A stretch of DNA of 64,000 nt from DASRDZ01 sp035569495 (GTDB lineage: Bacteria > Chloroflexota > Dormibacteria > Aeolococcales > Aeolococcaceae): contig DATMMX010000051.1 in assembly GCA_035569495.1 (NCBI GenBank), positions 1 through 64,000 of the forward strand, in the 5' to 3' direction. A program made the position numbers and the translations under genes. Under the pieces are notes generated by a model. That model was given only the letters and a program-made list of their open reading frames with translations. It ran no database searches and was not told the origin of the DNA. Positions 1 to 8,297 of the stretch are shown here, piece by piece; the first letter of the stretch is position 1, and each line of letters begins with the position of its first letter.

Positions 1-575
1 GCGCCGCCCTTGTGGATCTGCCAGTGCATGCCCAGGGTCCGGTCGTCGTACTCCTGCAGGCGATACATGCCCACGTTGCGGACACCGCTGACCGGATCTC
101 GGGTGATCACCAGCGGCAGGGTGATGTAGCGCCCGCCATCCTCTGGCCAGCACTTCAAGATCGGCAGCTCCGACAGGCGCACCGCCTCGCCGGTGACCAC
201 GACCTCCTGCGCTGGCGCCTTCTCGACGCGATGCGGCATGGCGCGCGCCGCCTCCAGCCCCAGCCGCAGCCGGTCCATCACCGCCCGCACCCCGCGCGGC
301 AGCGAGGGCGACAGCAGCGCGCCGAGCCGCTCCCCCACCGCGTCGAGCGACGGTGCGCCCAATGCCAGGGCCATCCGCGACGCGCTGCCGAAGAGGTTGG
401 TGGCAACCGGGATGTCGTGCCCGCGCACGTTCTCGAAGAGCAGCGCGACATTCGACCCGGCGGGCCCCTTCGACACCCGGTCGGTGATCTCGGTGATCTC
501 CAATTCGGCGCTCACCGGCACGCGCACCCGGCGCAGCTCGCCGCGCGACTCCAGCATGGCGACGAACTCGCCCAT
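1..575 (-). CDS. UbiD-family decarboxylase, N-terminal part (cut by window edge)
   Basis: The fragment reads as the N-terminal ~190 residues of a UbiD-type prenylated-FMN decarboxylase, a family that acts on aromatic acids in ubiquinone or menaquinone synthesis. Recognisable family segments are ILKCWPEDGGRYITLPLV, RDPVSGVRNVGMYR and GMHWQIHKGG at the cut end. The rest lies beyond position 1. An ATG at 575 gives an N-terminus starting MGEFVAMLESRGEL, close to the usual family start. An in-frame GTG at 638 is possible and would add 21 residues. It follows a polyprenyl synthase and murI on the same strand, which fits isoprenoid quinone synthesis. Confidence 0.85.
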   Translation of the reverse strand, partial: MGEFVAMLESRGELRRVRVPVSAELEITEITDRVSKGPAGSNVALLFENVRGHDIPVATNLFGSASRMALALGAPSLDAVGERLGALLSPSLPRGVRAVMDRLRLGLEAARAMPHRVEKAPAQEVVVTGEAVRLSELPILKCWPEDGGRYITLPLVITRDPVSGVRNVGMYRLQEYDDRTLGMHWQIHKGG

Positions 576-664
576 GCTCGCCGGTGCCCGCAGCTCCGGC
601 GCCGCCGCCGTCCGCGCCGCGCGCGTGCGCACTGCCACCGCAGTGACCTACAAGAAGCGGCGCA

Positions 665-1645
665 TCAGAGCTGCCGCTCCACCACGTAGTCGCACACCTT
701 CTCCAGCACGGCGCGCGGCTGCGACGGCGGGAACACCTCGAGCTCGGCGCTGGCGCGGTCGGCGAACTCGTGGGCGTGCTTCTCGGCGCGCTGCACCGCG
801 GTCGACTCGCGCACCAGTGAGACCACCTCGTCGTAGTCCTGCTCGCGCATCGGGTCGTGGGCCAGCAGGGCGCGCAGCCGCGGCTCCACCGCGGGGTCGC
901 GCAGCGCGTACATCAGGGGGAGGGTGATCGTCCCCTGGCGCAGGTCGGCGCCCACGGGCTTGCCGATCTGCTCGGAGGAGGCGGTGTAGTCGAGCACGTC
1001 GTCAGCGATCTGGAAGGCCATGCCGAGGTGGTGGCCGAAGCGCTCCAGGGCGTTGGCACGCTGCTCGTCGAGGCGGGCGATGATGCCGCCGCAGTGGCAC
1101 GACGCCGACAGCAGCGCCGCCGTCTTGCGCTCGATCTTGCGGTAGTAGTCGTCGACCGACTGGTCGTAATCGCGACGGCTGGTGAGCTGGAGCAGCTCGC
1201 CCATGCAGATGGTCATCACCGCGCGCGAGATGATCACGTCGATGATGGGCATGCCGATGGCGGCGGTGAGGTTGGCGCCCTTGGCGAAGTAGTAGTCGCC
1301 GACGATGATCGCCGGGTTGACGCCGAGCAGGGCGTGGATGGTGGCCATGCCGCGGCGGGTCTCGGCGTCGTCGATGAGGTCGTCGTGGACCAGCGTCGCG
1401 GTGTGGATGAACTCGATGCCCATGGCCGCGTTGTAGAGGTGGTCGGGGTCGGACTCGCCCAGCCTGGCACTGAGGATCACCAGCGCGGGACGCAGCCGCT
1501 TGCCGCCGGCGCGGACGATGTGGTTCATCGCCGCGCTCATCGGGCCGAGGTCGTCGGCCACGGTTGCAGCCAGGCGTGTCTCGAACTCGCGGAGCTCGGC
1601 GGCGATGGGTTCGAGCAGGTTCTCGGTCTGCGCGTCGGTGCTCAC
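665..1645 (-). CDS. Polyprenyl diphosphate synthase
   Basis: Trans-prenyl chain elongation enzyme of about 326 residues, probably making the side chain of menaquinone. The first aspartate-rich motif is VHDDLIDDAETRRG and the second is ADDVLDY; KRLRP and GGKR substrate-binding residues are near the N-terminus. I chose the GTG at 1645 because it is preceded by GAGGAGG and overlaps the murI stop as GTGA, implying translational coupling; an upstream in-frame ATG at 1687 lies inside murI. Product chain length cannot be told from sequence by eye. The downstream gene is ubiD-like. Confidence 0.9.
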   Translation of the reverse strand: MSTDAQTENLLEPIAAELREFETRLAATVADDLGPMSAAMNHIVRAGGKRLRPALVILSARLGESDPDHLYNAAMGIEFIHTATLVHDDLIDDAETRRGMATIHALLGVNPAIIVGDYYFAKGANLTAAIGMPIIDVIISRAVMTICMGELLQLTSRRDYDQSVDDYYRKIERKTAALLSASCHCGGIIARLDEQRANALERFGHHLGMAFQIADDVLDYTASSEQIGKPVGADLRQGTITLPLMYALRDPAVEPRLRALLAHDPMREQDYDEVVSLVRESTAVQRAEKHAHEFADRASAELEVFPPSQPRAVLEKVCDYVVERQL

Positions 1646-2484
1646 GCCAGCCTCCTCGCCGGGACGGCGCGCGCGGCGTCGTCCCACAGGTCCACCAGCT
1701 CGGGCGGCGCCACCGGCTCGCCGTAGAACAGCGAGGCTACTCGCGCGAACCGTTCCGGCTCAGCGGTGGTGAGCAGGCGCGGCGGATCGGCGTGGTCCAC
1801 ACCGGATTCCAGCCGGTTCACCTTGAGGATGCGCTTGACCCGCGCGGCGGTCGTCTCCGCGGAGTCGACGACGCGCAGACGCCGGCCCACCACGCGCGCC
1901 AGTGCGGGACGCAGCACCGGGTAGTGCGTGCAGCCCAGCACCAGCGTGTCTGCGCCCCAGTCGAAGACCTCTCTGAGGTGTTCGCGCAGCGCGGCCTCGG
2001 CGCGCGGCGTGTCGGCGTCGCCCTGCTCGACGATGTCGACCAGGTCGGGCGCCGCCTTGGCGAGCACGCCGACTCCCGGGTTGGCGTCCTTGATGGCGTG
2101 CAGGTACTGCTGCGACGCATGGGTCCCCTCGGTGCTGATCACCGCGACGCGACCGTTGCGCGTGTGCTGCACGGCGGCCTGCGCGCCGGGCGCGATCACG
2201 CCCACCACCGGAACGTCGAACACCTCGCGCGCGCTCTGCAGGGCCGCCGCCGTCGCCGTGTTGCAGGCGATCACCACCAGCTTGACGTCGAGCGACGAGA
2301 GGAAGTCGATGATGCGGTGGGCGAAGCCGCGCACCTCGTCCTGGTAGCGCGGTCCGTAGGGGAAGTGGGCGAGGTCGGCGAGGTAGACGAGGCGCTCGCC
2401 GGGAAGCTGGCGGCGCAGCTCGCGCAGCACGGTCAGGCCACCGACACCGGAATCGAACACCCCGATGGGGCGGACGTCGCTCAT
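1642..2484 (-). CDS. murI: Glutamate racemase
   Basis: Converts L- to D-glutamate for peptidoglycan in the cytoplasm. The 280-residue protein has FDSGVGGLTVL at the N-terminus and both catalytic cysteine motifs, VIACNTATAA and LGCTHYPVL. An extended -10 box TGC-TATCCT lies 10 bases before the ATG, so the gene may begin its own short-leader transcript inside the operon. Its stop overlaps the GTG of the polyprenyl synthase. Length is slightly above the usual ~265, through a C-terminal extension. Confidence 0.95.
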   Translation of the reverse strand: MSDVRPIGVFDSGVGGLTVLRELRRQLPGERLVYLADLAHFPYGPRYQDEVRGFAHRIIDFLSSLDVKLVVIACNTATAAALQSAREVFDVPVVGVIAPGAQAAVQHTRNGRVAVISTEGTHASQQYLHAIKDANPGVGVLAKAAPDLVDIVEQGDADTPRAEAALREHLREVFDWGADTLVLGCTHYPVLRPALARVVGRRLRVVDSAETTAARVKRILKVNRLESGVDHADPPRLLTTAEPERFARVASLFYGEPVAPPELVDLWDDAARAVPARRLA

Positions 2485-2494
2485 CTCGCGCCCG

Positions 2495-2503
2495 AGGATA
2501 GCA
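2495..2503 (-). promoter_or_regulatory. Extended -10 promoter of murI
   Basis: On the minus strand TGC-TATCCT sits 10 bases upstream of the murI ATG. The spacing predicts a transcript starting at or within a few bases of the start codon. Confidence 0.45.
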
Positions 2504-2544
2504 GCCGGGCCTGCGACCCCCTTGGAGGCCGCCCAAGAGCCCCG

Positions 2545-3093
2545 CTAGAGCGCAAGCCCCATCAGCAGCACGTCGCGATCGCCGGCGGGCAGGCGCAGGT
2601 GGTCGCGCAGAACCCCCTCCGCCTCGAAACCGACCGCCCGGTACAGGGCCAGCGCCGGCTGGTTGGTCGGGAAGACGCCCAGGGTCAGCTTGGCGATGCC
2701 GACCGCGCGCCCCCAGTCGACCGCGGCGTCGAGCAGGGCGCGACCGAGCCCCGCGCCGCGAAACCCCTTGCGGATGGCCATCGACACGTCGCCGCGATGC
2801 GACTCGTAGCGGCCGCGGCGCCGCTCGACCAGGAGGTTACCGACCACCCGGTCATCAACCACCAGGGTCAGGGCCAGGCCACCGGCGACCAGCAGGTTGG
2901 CCAGGGCCAGGTTCTCCTCCAGGGCGCTGCGCTCCCCGGGGGCGCCGGCGATCAGCTCCCCCTCGGCGGCCACCTCGTCGCGGATGGCGATCAGCTCGGC
3001 GGCGTCCTCGTCGGGCCGCGAGGGGCGGATCAGCCAGCGCCGGCCGTCCGCCGTGCTGCCCTCGCGGCGCAGCAGCGGCGAGCCGGAGCTCAT
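2545..3093 (-). CDS. GNAT-family N-acetyltransferase
   Basis: About 182 residues. The acetyl-CoA binding motif A is visible as RGAGLGRALLDAAVDWGRA, followed by LGVFPTNQPALALYRAVGF, the usual motif B of the GNAT fold. The protein resembles RimJ/RimL-like or small-molecule acetyltransferases; the substrate is not predictable. The ATG at 3093 overlaps the stop of the zinc-ribbon gene as ATGA. Longer open frames upstream run antisense-like through that gene and were not used. Confidence 0.85.
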   Translation of the reverse strand: MSSGSPLLRREGSTADGRRWLIRPSRPDEDAAELIAIRDEVAAEGELIAGAPGERSALEENLALANLLVAGGLALTLVVDDRVVGNLLVERRRGRYESHRGDVSMAIRKGFRGAGLGRALLDAAVDWGRAVGIAKLTLGVFPTNQPALALYRAVGFEAEGVLRDHLRLPAGDRDVLLMGLAL

Positions 3094-3551
3094 CGGTCGC
3101 GCAGGACGTGGAGGACGAGCAGCAGCACCGCCGCCGCCGAGCTGCCCAGGGCGACGACCAGCAGCGGCAGGAGCAGGGCGCGCAGCGCGGGAGGCCGCGG
3201 GACAGCGACGGCGGCACCGGCGGGGGTCGGAGCTGTGCCGGCGCGCGGCAGTGGCGGGGGCGGCGGCGCCGTGCCGGCCGTCGCCTCCGGCTCGCGGCGC
3301 TCCACGACGCGGTAGGCGGGCACCCCGCGCGCCGCGGACCGCTCCTCCCCCACCGGCATCGGCACCGACGGCATCGGCTCGAACCACGGCCCCGCCTGGT
3401 CCCGCGCCGTGGGGGCGACCAGCCACCCGGGCGGCGCCGCGTCGGAGGACGGGTCCGCTGAGCGCCCGGGCAGCAGCCGGCCGCAGGCCCCGCAGTAGGT
3501 CTCGCGCTCGCCGGCCACCCGCCCGCAGCCGTCGCAGACCTCGATGCTCAT
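3090..3551 (-). CDS. Zinc-ribbon membrane protein
   Basis: 153 residues. The N-terminus holds a CxxC-x11-CxxC zinc ribbon (CDGCGRVAGERETYCGACG). A proline/alanine-rich linker follows, and the last ~30 residues are a single hydrophobic helix (ALLLPLLVVALGSSAAAVLL), so the ribbon is expected in the cytoplasm tethered by a C-terminal anchor. The start at 3551 places the ribbon at the very N-terminus and overlaps the glutaredoxin stop as ATGA. Function unknown; similar architectures are common in high-GC Gram-positives. Confidence 0.7.
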   Translation of the reverse strand: MSIEVCDGCGRVAGERETYCGACGRLLPGRSADPSSDAAPPGWLVAPTARDQAGPWFEPMPSVPMPVGEERSAARGVPAYRVVERREPEATAGTAPPPPPLPRAGTAPTPAGAAVAVPRPPALRALLLPLLVVALGSSAAAVLLLVLHVLRDR

Positions 3552-3814
3552 CGCCAGGTCCCCGCGCGCACTCCGGCCAGCGCCGAACGCAGCGAGGCCT
3601 CGGTGACCACGCCCTCGGCGAGCACCGCGCCCTCCAGCCGCACCACCGGCACGCGGATGTGAAACTCGCGGAGCAGCTCCTCGTCCGCGTCGACGTCGAG
3701 GGCGACGACCCGCATGGACACGTCGCGGCTCACCGCCTCCAGGGCCAGCCGCGCCTTCTCGCACAGCCCGCAGTCCCGCCGGGTGAGCAGCTCGACGCGC
3801 AGGGCCTCGGTCAT
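3548..3814 (-). CDS. Glutaredoxin-like thiol-disulfide protein
   Basis: 88-residue thioredoxin-fold protein with a CGLC redox motif near residue 15, a VPVV cis-proline segment and a DVDADEELL helix, typical of the DUF836/glutaredoxin-like group. It heads the minus-strand operon. A -10-like TACGCT lies 10 bases before the ATG. Stop overlaps the zinc-ribbon ATG. Confidence 0.8.
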   Translation of the reverse strand: MTEALRVELLTRRDCGLCEKARLALEAVSRDVSMRVVALDVDADEELLREFHIRVPVVRLEGAVLAEGVVTEASLRSALAGVRAGTWR

Positions 3815-3824
3815 GGTGGCGTCG

Positions 3825-3830
3825 AGCGTA
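3825..3830 (-). promoter_or_regulatory. -10 box of glutaredoxin operon
   Basis: TACGCT on the minus strand, 10 bases before the glutaredoxin ATG; predicted to give a leaderless or near-leaderless transcript. Confidence 0.35.
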
Positions 3831-3915
3831 CAGGTCCGGCGCGGCGCGCACGCACGACACCGCGGTCACGGTCTGGTCAAACGAGAGGCCGTCTCGCGCT
3901 GCGGTGCGCCGCGGC

Positions 3916-3921
3916 TATGCT
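3916..3921 (+). promoter_or_regulatory. -10 box of SDR gene, leaderless spacing
   Basis: TATGCT ends 6 bases before the ATG at 3928, the spacing expected when transcription starts at the initiation codon. No Shine-Dalgarno sequence is visible between them. Confidence 0.4.
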
Positions 3922-3927
3922 CCCCGG

Positions 3928-4749
3928 ATGGCCGAACCGAGGACCGTGCTGACCACCGGGGCCAACTCCGGGATCGGCCTGGCCACCGTGCTGGAGTTCG
4001 CCCGCCGCGGCCACCGCAGCGTGGGCACGGTGCGCTCGCGCGCCAAGGCCCGCGCCGTCCACGAGGCCGCCCGCGACGCCGGGGTCGAGGTGGAGACGGT
4101 GCTGCTCGACGTCACCGACGCCACCGGCTGCCAGCGCGTCGTCGAGCAGGTGGGCCCCGACGTTCTGGTCAACAACGCCGGTTTCTCGACCACCGGCGCC
4201 GTCGAGGACGTCGGCGACCGCGAGGCCCGCCTGGCCATGGAGACCATGGTGATCGCGCCGATGCGCCTGGCCCGGCTGTCGCTGCCGCACATGCGCGAGC
4301 GCGGCTGGGGACGGATCGTCAACCTCTCCTCCATCTTCGGGCTGACCTCCACGCCGCTGACCGGCTGGTACCAGGGCGCCAAGCACGCCGTCGAGGGCCT
4401 GTCCGACGCGCTGCGCATCGAGGTGGCGTCGAGCGGCATCGGCGTCGTGCTGATCGAGCCGGGCGGCTTCAAGACCGGCATCTGGGACGACGCCGAGAGC
4501 GAGATCGCGCGCCACGCGGGCTCGCGCTACGAGTCCGCATACCGGCGCACCATGCAGGGCATCCGGCTCACCGAGCCGATGATGGGCAACCCGCGGACCG
4601 TGGCCAGGGTGATCGCGGGCGCGGCCGAGGCGCGCTGGCCGAAGGCGCGCTACCTGGTCGGCTACGACGCCCAGGCGGTGCGGCTCTACGACCGCGTCGT
4701 GCCCACCGCGGTGCGCGACCGGCTGACCCGCATCGCCCTGGGTCTCTGA
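3928..4749 (+). CDS. Short-chain dehydrogenase/reductase
   Basis: 273-residue NAD(P)-dependent SDR. TTGANSGIG is the cofactor-binding TGxxxGIG motif, NNAGF the structural motif, and the catalytic triad is in NLSSIFG (Ser) and YQGAK (Tyr/Lys). Substrate unknown. The ATG at 3928 follows a -10 box by 6 bases. An upstream in-frame start at 3904 would precede that box and was not used. Convergent with the arsenic operon, ending 1 base before the arsC stop. Confidence 0.88.
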   Translation: MAEPRTVLTTGANSGIGLATVLEFARRGHRSVGTVRSRAKARAVHEAARDAGVEVETVLLDVTDATGCQRVVEQVGPDVLVNNAGFSTTGAVEDVGDREARLAMETMVIAPMRLARLSLPHMRERGWGRIVNLSSIFGLTSTPLTGWYQGAKHAVEGLSDALRIEVASSGIGVVLIEPGGFKTGIWDDAESEIARHAGSRYESAYRRTMQGIRLTEPMMGNPRTVARVIAGAAEARWPKARYLVGYDAQAVRLYDRVVPTAVRDRLTRIALGL

Positions 4750-4750
4750 T

Positions 4751-5140
4751 TCAGGCGCTTTCGGCGGCGAGCTGCTGGATGCGCCGCGCGATCTCATCGC
4801 GCACCCTGCGCACCTCTTCGAGCCCCTTGCCCGCGGGGTCGTCCAGTTCCCAGTCGAGGTAGCGCCGCCCGGGGATGTAGGGGCACGCGTCGCCGCAGCC
4901 CATGGTCACCACCACCTCTGACCACTCGGCGTCCTCGCGGTCGAGCAGGTGCGGGGTGCGGCCGCCGACGTCGATGCCGACTTCGCGCATCGCCGCGACG
5001 ACGTTGGGATGCACGTGCTCGGCGGGCTCGGACCCCGCTGACCGCGCCTCGCCGCCCTGCCGCTCCCAGAACGCCTGGGCCATCTGCGAGCGCCCCGCGT
5101 TGTGGACACAGACGAACAGCGCGCGGGGCAGGCGGTTCAT
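4751..5140 (-). CDS. arsC: Arsenate reductase, low-MW phosphatase type
   Basis: 129 residues. Reduces arsenate to arsenite in the cytoplasm with thioredoxin- or mycothiol-type thiols. The phosphatase-like P-loop is FVCVHNAGRSQMAQ (CX5R) and the further cysteines lie in MGCGDACPYIPG, as in the S. aureus ArsC class. ATGA overlap with the aquaglyceroporin stop indicates a translationally coupled arsenic operon. Confidence 0.88.
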   Translation of the reverse strand: MNRLPRALFVCVHNAGRSQMAQAFWERQGGEARSAGSEPAEHVHPNVVAAMREVGIDVGGRTPHLLDREDAEWSEVVVTMGCGDACPYIPGRRYLDWELDDPAGKGLEEVRRVRDEIARRIQQLAAESA

Positions 5141-5847
5141 GCCACCACCTCGTCGTGGGGAACGACGACCAGGTCGGCCGTCTCTCTGGCCGCGTGTGGC
5201 CAGAGGAAGCGCACAGTGGCGAAGGCCAGCGCCGCGCCGGCGACCTGCGCCGCGACGAACGGTCCCGCGGATGCGGGCGCGATGCCGGAGAAGGTGTTCG
5301 AGAACATGCGGCTGACCGTCACCGCCGGGTTGGCGAAGCTGGTCGAGCTGGTGAAGAAGTACGCGGCCGTGATGTATGCGCCGACCGCGAAGGGTGCCGC
5401 GTTGAACCTGCGGCTGCGGACGATGCCGAAGACCACCAGCAGCAGTCCGAAGGTGGCCACCACCTCGCTCAGCCACAGCGCGCCGCCGCTCCGGCTGCGC
5501 TGGGCGATGCTCACCGCGGGCAGCGAGAACATGGCATTGGCGAGGATGGCGCCGATGATGCCCCCGGCCACCTGCGCCGCGGCGTAGGCGGCCAGCTCGG
5601 CGCGGCGCAGGCCGCCGAACAGCGCGTCGACGGCGCTGACCACGGGGTTGAGGTGCGCACCCGACACCGGGCCCACCGCCAGGATGATCGCCACCAGCGC
5701 GGCGCCGGTGGCGACGGCGTTCTCCAGCAGCTCCAGGCCGGTGTCGTGGGGGCTCAGGCGCTGCGCGGCGATCCCCGAGCCGATCACGGCCGCAACCAGC
5801 AGCAGGGTGCCGATCAGCTCGGCGACCGCCTTGCGGGCGAGGTGCAC
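5137..5847 (-). CDS. MIP-family channel of the arsenic operon (AqpS-like)
   Basis: 236-residue aquaporin/glycerol-facilitator fold with about six membrane helices. The two pore motifs are present as GAHLNPVVS and SFANPAVTVSR (NPV and NPA). Beside arsC and an ArsI-like gene, the likely role is movement of arsenite or methylarsenite across the membrane, as proposed for AqpS. Ends inside the arsC start. Confidence 0.85.
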   Translation of the reverse strand: MHLARKAVAELIGTLLLVAAVIGSGIAAQRLSPHDTGLELLENAVATGAALVAIILAVGPVSGAHLNPVVSAVDALFGGLRRAELAAYAAAQVAGGIIGAILANAMFSLPAVSIAQRSRSGGALWLSEVVATFGLLLVVFGIVRSRRFNAAPFAVGAYITAAYFFTSSTSFANPAVTVSRMFSNTFSGIAPASAGPFVAAQVAGAALAFATVRFLWPHAARETADLVVVPHDEVVA

Positions 5848-5868
5848 GTGAGACTCTTGACCGCTCGG

Positions 5869-6345
5869 TCAGCAGCAGGAGTTCTGGCCGGTGGCGGCCG
5901 TTTCCTGCGGCGCGGCGCCCCCGGCGCCGCAGCAGCCGCACGCCTCGGGTTCGCCCGTCGCCGACAGCGGCGCCAGGTTGGGGGCGTCGCCGAGCACGGT
6001 GTAGACCTCCCAGCGCGCCCCGTCCGGGTCGCTGACCCACACCTTGTCCTGCACCGCGTAGCAGCAGCTCACGCTGTCCTCGACATCGGTCTCCAGCCCG
6101 TCCTCGGCCAGCCGCCGCGTCGCCGCGGACACCTCATTGGTGTTCTCCACCTCGACGCCGAGGTGGTTGAGCGTCCCGCCCGGCAGCCCGCTCTGGATCA
6201 GCACCAGCTTGAGCGGCGGCTCGGCGATGGCGAAGTTGGCGTAGCCCGGGCGGCGCTTGGCGGGCTCGGCGCCGAAGAGCTTGCTGTAGAAGGCGACGGC
6301 CTCGTCGACGTCGGCCACGTTGAGGGCGAGCTGGACGCGGGACAT
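5869..6345 (-). CDS. ArsI/CadI-type VOC metalloenzyme
   Basis: 158-residue vicinal-oxygen-chelate protein. The vicinal cysteine pair in SVSCCYAVQDKVWV matches the organoarsenical-binding pair of ArsI C-As lyases. HLGVEVEN supplies a metal-binding His and WEVYTV the Glu. The C-terminus carries further cysteine pairs (CGCCG, SCC), usual in ArsI/CadI. AGGAG lies upstream of the ATG at 6345. It is first in the arsenic operon. No arsR gene was found next to it, so the regulator must be elsewhere. Confidence 0.8.
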   Translation of the reverse strand: MSRVQLALNVADVDEAVAFYSKLFGAEPAKRRPGYANFAIAEPPLKLVLIQSGLPGGTLNHLGVEVENTNEVSAATRRLAEDGLETDVEDSVSCCYAVQDKVWVSDPDGARWEVYTVLGDAPNLAPLSATGEPEACGCCGAGGAAPQETAATGQNSCC

Positions 6346-6394
6346 GCCTGCTTGTCTCCTTGGATCGACAATCATCGATGCGATGGGCGCAAGG

Positions 6395-8212
6395 CTACGG
6401 CATCCCATCGACGAATGTCAATCTGTCGCGACCACGGCGTGCCGCGCGTGCCGCGGCCAGGAGGGTGGCGACGGCGGCGATCGAGCCCAGGGGCGTGGCG
6501 CCAGGTGCGCCGGTGTCGGGCAGGGCGATCGCCACGGTGGCGGTGGGGCTGCCGTTGTTCGGTGTCGAGCCCGGGTTGGAGGCGGCGCCGGGGTTCGACG
6601 CGGCGGCGAGCTTCGCCGCCGGGCACACCAGCGCGGGGTCGGCGACGGTCGCGGGGACGCGGCGGTGGGTCGCCTGCTCGTAGCTGTAGGCGTAGCCGAT
6701 CAGCAGCGGCTCGGTCCACGCCTGGCCGAGGATCTGCATGCCCACCGGCATGGTGCCGTTGGCGGTGTAGCCGATGGGCACGTCGACGCTGGGATAGCCG
6801 GCGGCGGCGCCGATGTTGGCGTAGTCGGCGTTGGCGCCGAGGTAGGCGGTGATGCCGTTCTGCGAGAAGGCGGAGTCGATGTTGGCGCGGGCGGCTTCGA
6901 TGGTCGCCGCCGAGGTGGGGTCGTCGGCGGTGGCGCCCGCGTTGGCGTCGCTGGCGATGAGCAGGTCCTGGCCGTAGGGGATGCGGTCGGAGTGCTGCTG
7001 GTTGTAGGCGACGATGCCGGTGAGGTCGTCGGTGATCAGGACCGGCCTGCCCTTGTCGCCGGCCGGGCCGGCCTGGTTGGCGAGGTAGTCCTTGATGCCG
7101 AACTTGAACTCGCTGGGGATGCCGGCCAGCTCGGTGAGGCCGCCGGCGTTGCTGTTGCTCAGCGTGTCGAAGGGGACCAGCGTCGCGCCGGCCGCGGTGA
7201 TGTCGTTGAGGGCGCGGGTGAACACCGCCTGCTGGTCGGTGGACATGTTGCTCACGTCGCCCGGGCTGTAGCCGATCTTGGCGCCCTGCAACGCATCCGG
7301 CTTGAGCGACTTGGTGTAGTCGTGCCCCGGCGGCGTTGCGCCCGCGGCCGGGAGGAAGACGGAGTCGGTCGGGTCGGGGTTGCTCACGGCACTGAGCAGG
7401 GAGGCGGCGTCGGTGACGTCGCGGGCGATCGGCCCGGCGGTGTCGTAGCTGTGCGCCAGCGGGATGATGCCGCTGCGGCTGATCACGCCGAGCGTCGGCT
7501 TGATGCCGACCATCGAGTTGGCGGCACTCGGCGAGAGCACGCTGCCGCTGGTCTCGGTGCCGAACGTGGCCGCCGCGTAGGCGAGCGTCCCGCCCGCACC
7601 GCTGCCGCTCGACGAGCCGCTGGGGTCGCCGTGGTTGTACGGGTTGACCACCTGGCCGCCCAGCGAGCTGAAGCCGTTGGGCATGGTCAGCGACACCCAG
7701 TTGGCGAACTCCGACAGGTTGGTCTTGCCCAGGATCACCGCGCCCGCCTCGCGGAGCTGCGCTGTCAGCGCGGCGTCGTGCGCCGGACGATTGCCCGCCA
7801 GCGCAATCGACCCGGCGGTGGTGTCGGCGTCGGTGGTGTCGATGTTGTCCTTGAGCAGGATGGGGATGCCGAGCAGCGGGCCGGTTCGCCCTGCCCGGCG
7901 AGCGCTGTCGGCGGCGCCCGCCTGGGCGAGGGCGTCGTCGGTGAGGGTGCGGATCGCGTTGACCTTGACGCAGCCGTGGTCGAAGTAGGCGATGCGGTCG
8001 AGATACGCTTCGGTCAGGCGGCGGCTGGTGAGGCGGCCGGACTCCATCGCGGCTTCGAGCTGCGGGATGGTCGCGGTCTGCAGGTCGATGCCGGCGACGG
8101 TGACCAGCGGGTCGCCGTACAGCGCGCCGGCGTGCGCGGTGGCTGGGGTGAGTGCGGTCGCGACGAGCGCGAGCAGGGGCAGGATCGTCCACTTCCCATC
8201 CCAGAACCTCAA
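6395..8212 (-). CDS. Secreted amidase with LPxTG wall anchor
   Basis: 605 residues of the amidase-signature family. The Ser-Ser-Lys triad is visible: Lys in GIPILLKDN, the cis-Ser in GDPSGSSSGSGAGG and the nucleophile in FGTETSGSVLSPSAANS. An N-terminal signal peptide ends near PATAHAGA. The C-terminus has a low-complexity Ser/Pro/Asn spacer and then LPDTG, a hydrophobic stretch and an RAARRGRDR tail, a sortase sorting signal. I chose a TTG at 8212: it has GGAGGA eight bases upstream and starts just before the signal peptide. Frames starting at 8380 would add 56 residues before it. Substrate unknown. Confidence 0.85.
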   Translation of the reverse strand: MRFWDGKWTILPLLALVATALTPATAHAGALYGDPLVTVAGIDLQTATIPQLEAAMESGRLTSRRLTEAYLDRIAYFDHGCVKVNAIRTLTDDALAQAGAADSARRAGRTGPLLGIPILLKDNIDTTDADTTAGSIALAGNRPAHDAALTAQLREAGAVILGKTNLSEFANWVSLTMPNGFSSLGGQVVNPYNHGDPSGSSSGSGAGGTLAYAAATFGTETSGSVLSPSAANSMVGIKPTLGVISRSGIIPLAHSYDTAGPIARDVTDAASLLSAVSNPDPTDSVFLPAAGATPPGHDYTKSLKPDALQGAKIGYSPGDVSNMSTDQQAVFTRALNDITAAGATLVPFDTLSNSNAGGLTELAGIPSEFKFGIKDYLANQAGPAGDKGRPVLITDDLTGIVAYNQQHSDRIPYGQDLLIASDANAGATADDPTSAATIEAARANIDSAFSQNGITAYLGANADYANIGAAAGYPSVDVPIGYTANGTMPVGMQILGQAWTEPLLIGYAYSYEQATHRRVPATVADPALVCPAAKLAAASNPGAASNPGSTPNNGSPTATVAIALPDTGAPGATPLGSIAAVATLLAAARAARRGRDRLTFVDGMP

Positions 8213-8297
8213 CGGCGTGTCCTCCGGCGGCGGTGGTCCCTCAGGACGTGAGGACAGCGGGAGGCCGGCCCGCGTTGCCGCCGTGCGACCATGCGGC

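Noticed and set aside
1564..3315. Long plus-strand open frame over murI and GNAT genes
   Set aside because: Antisense to well-recognised minus-strand genes; composition typical of high-GC shadow frames. The same applies to frames at 5155-6852, 6320-8251, 45560-47641, 22290-24890 and 58420-60447.
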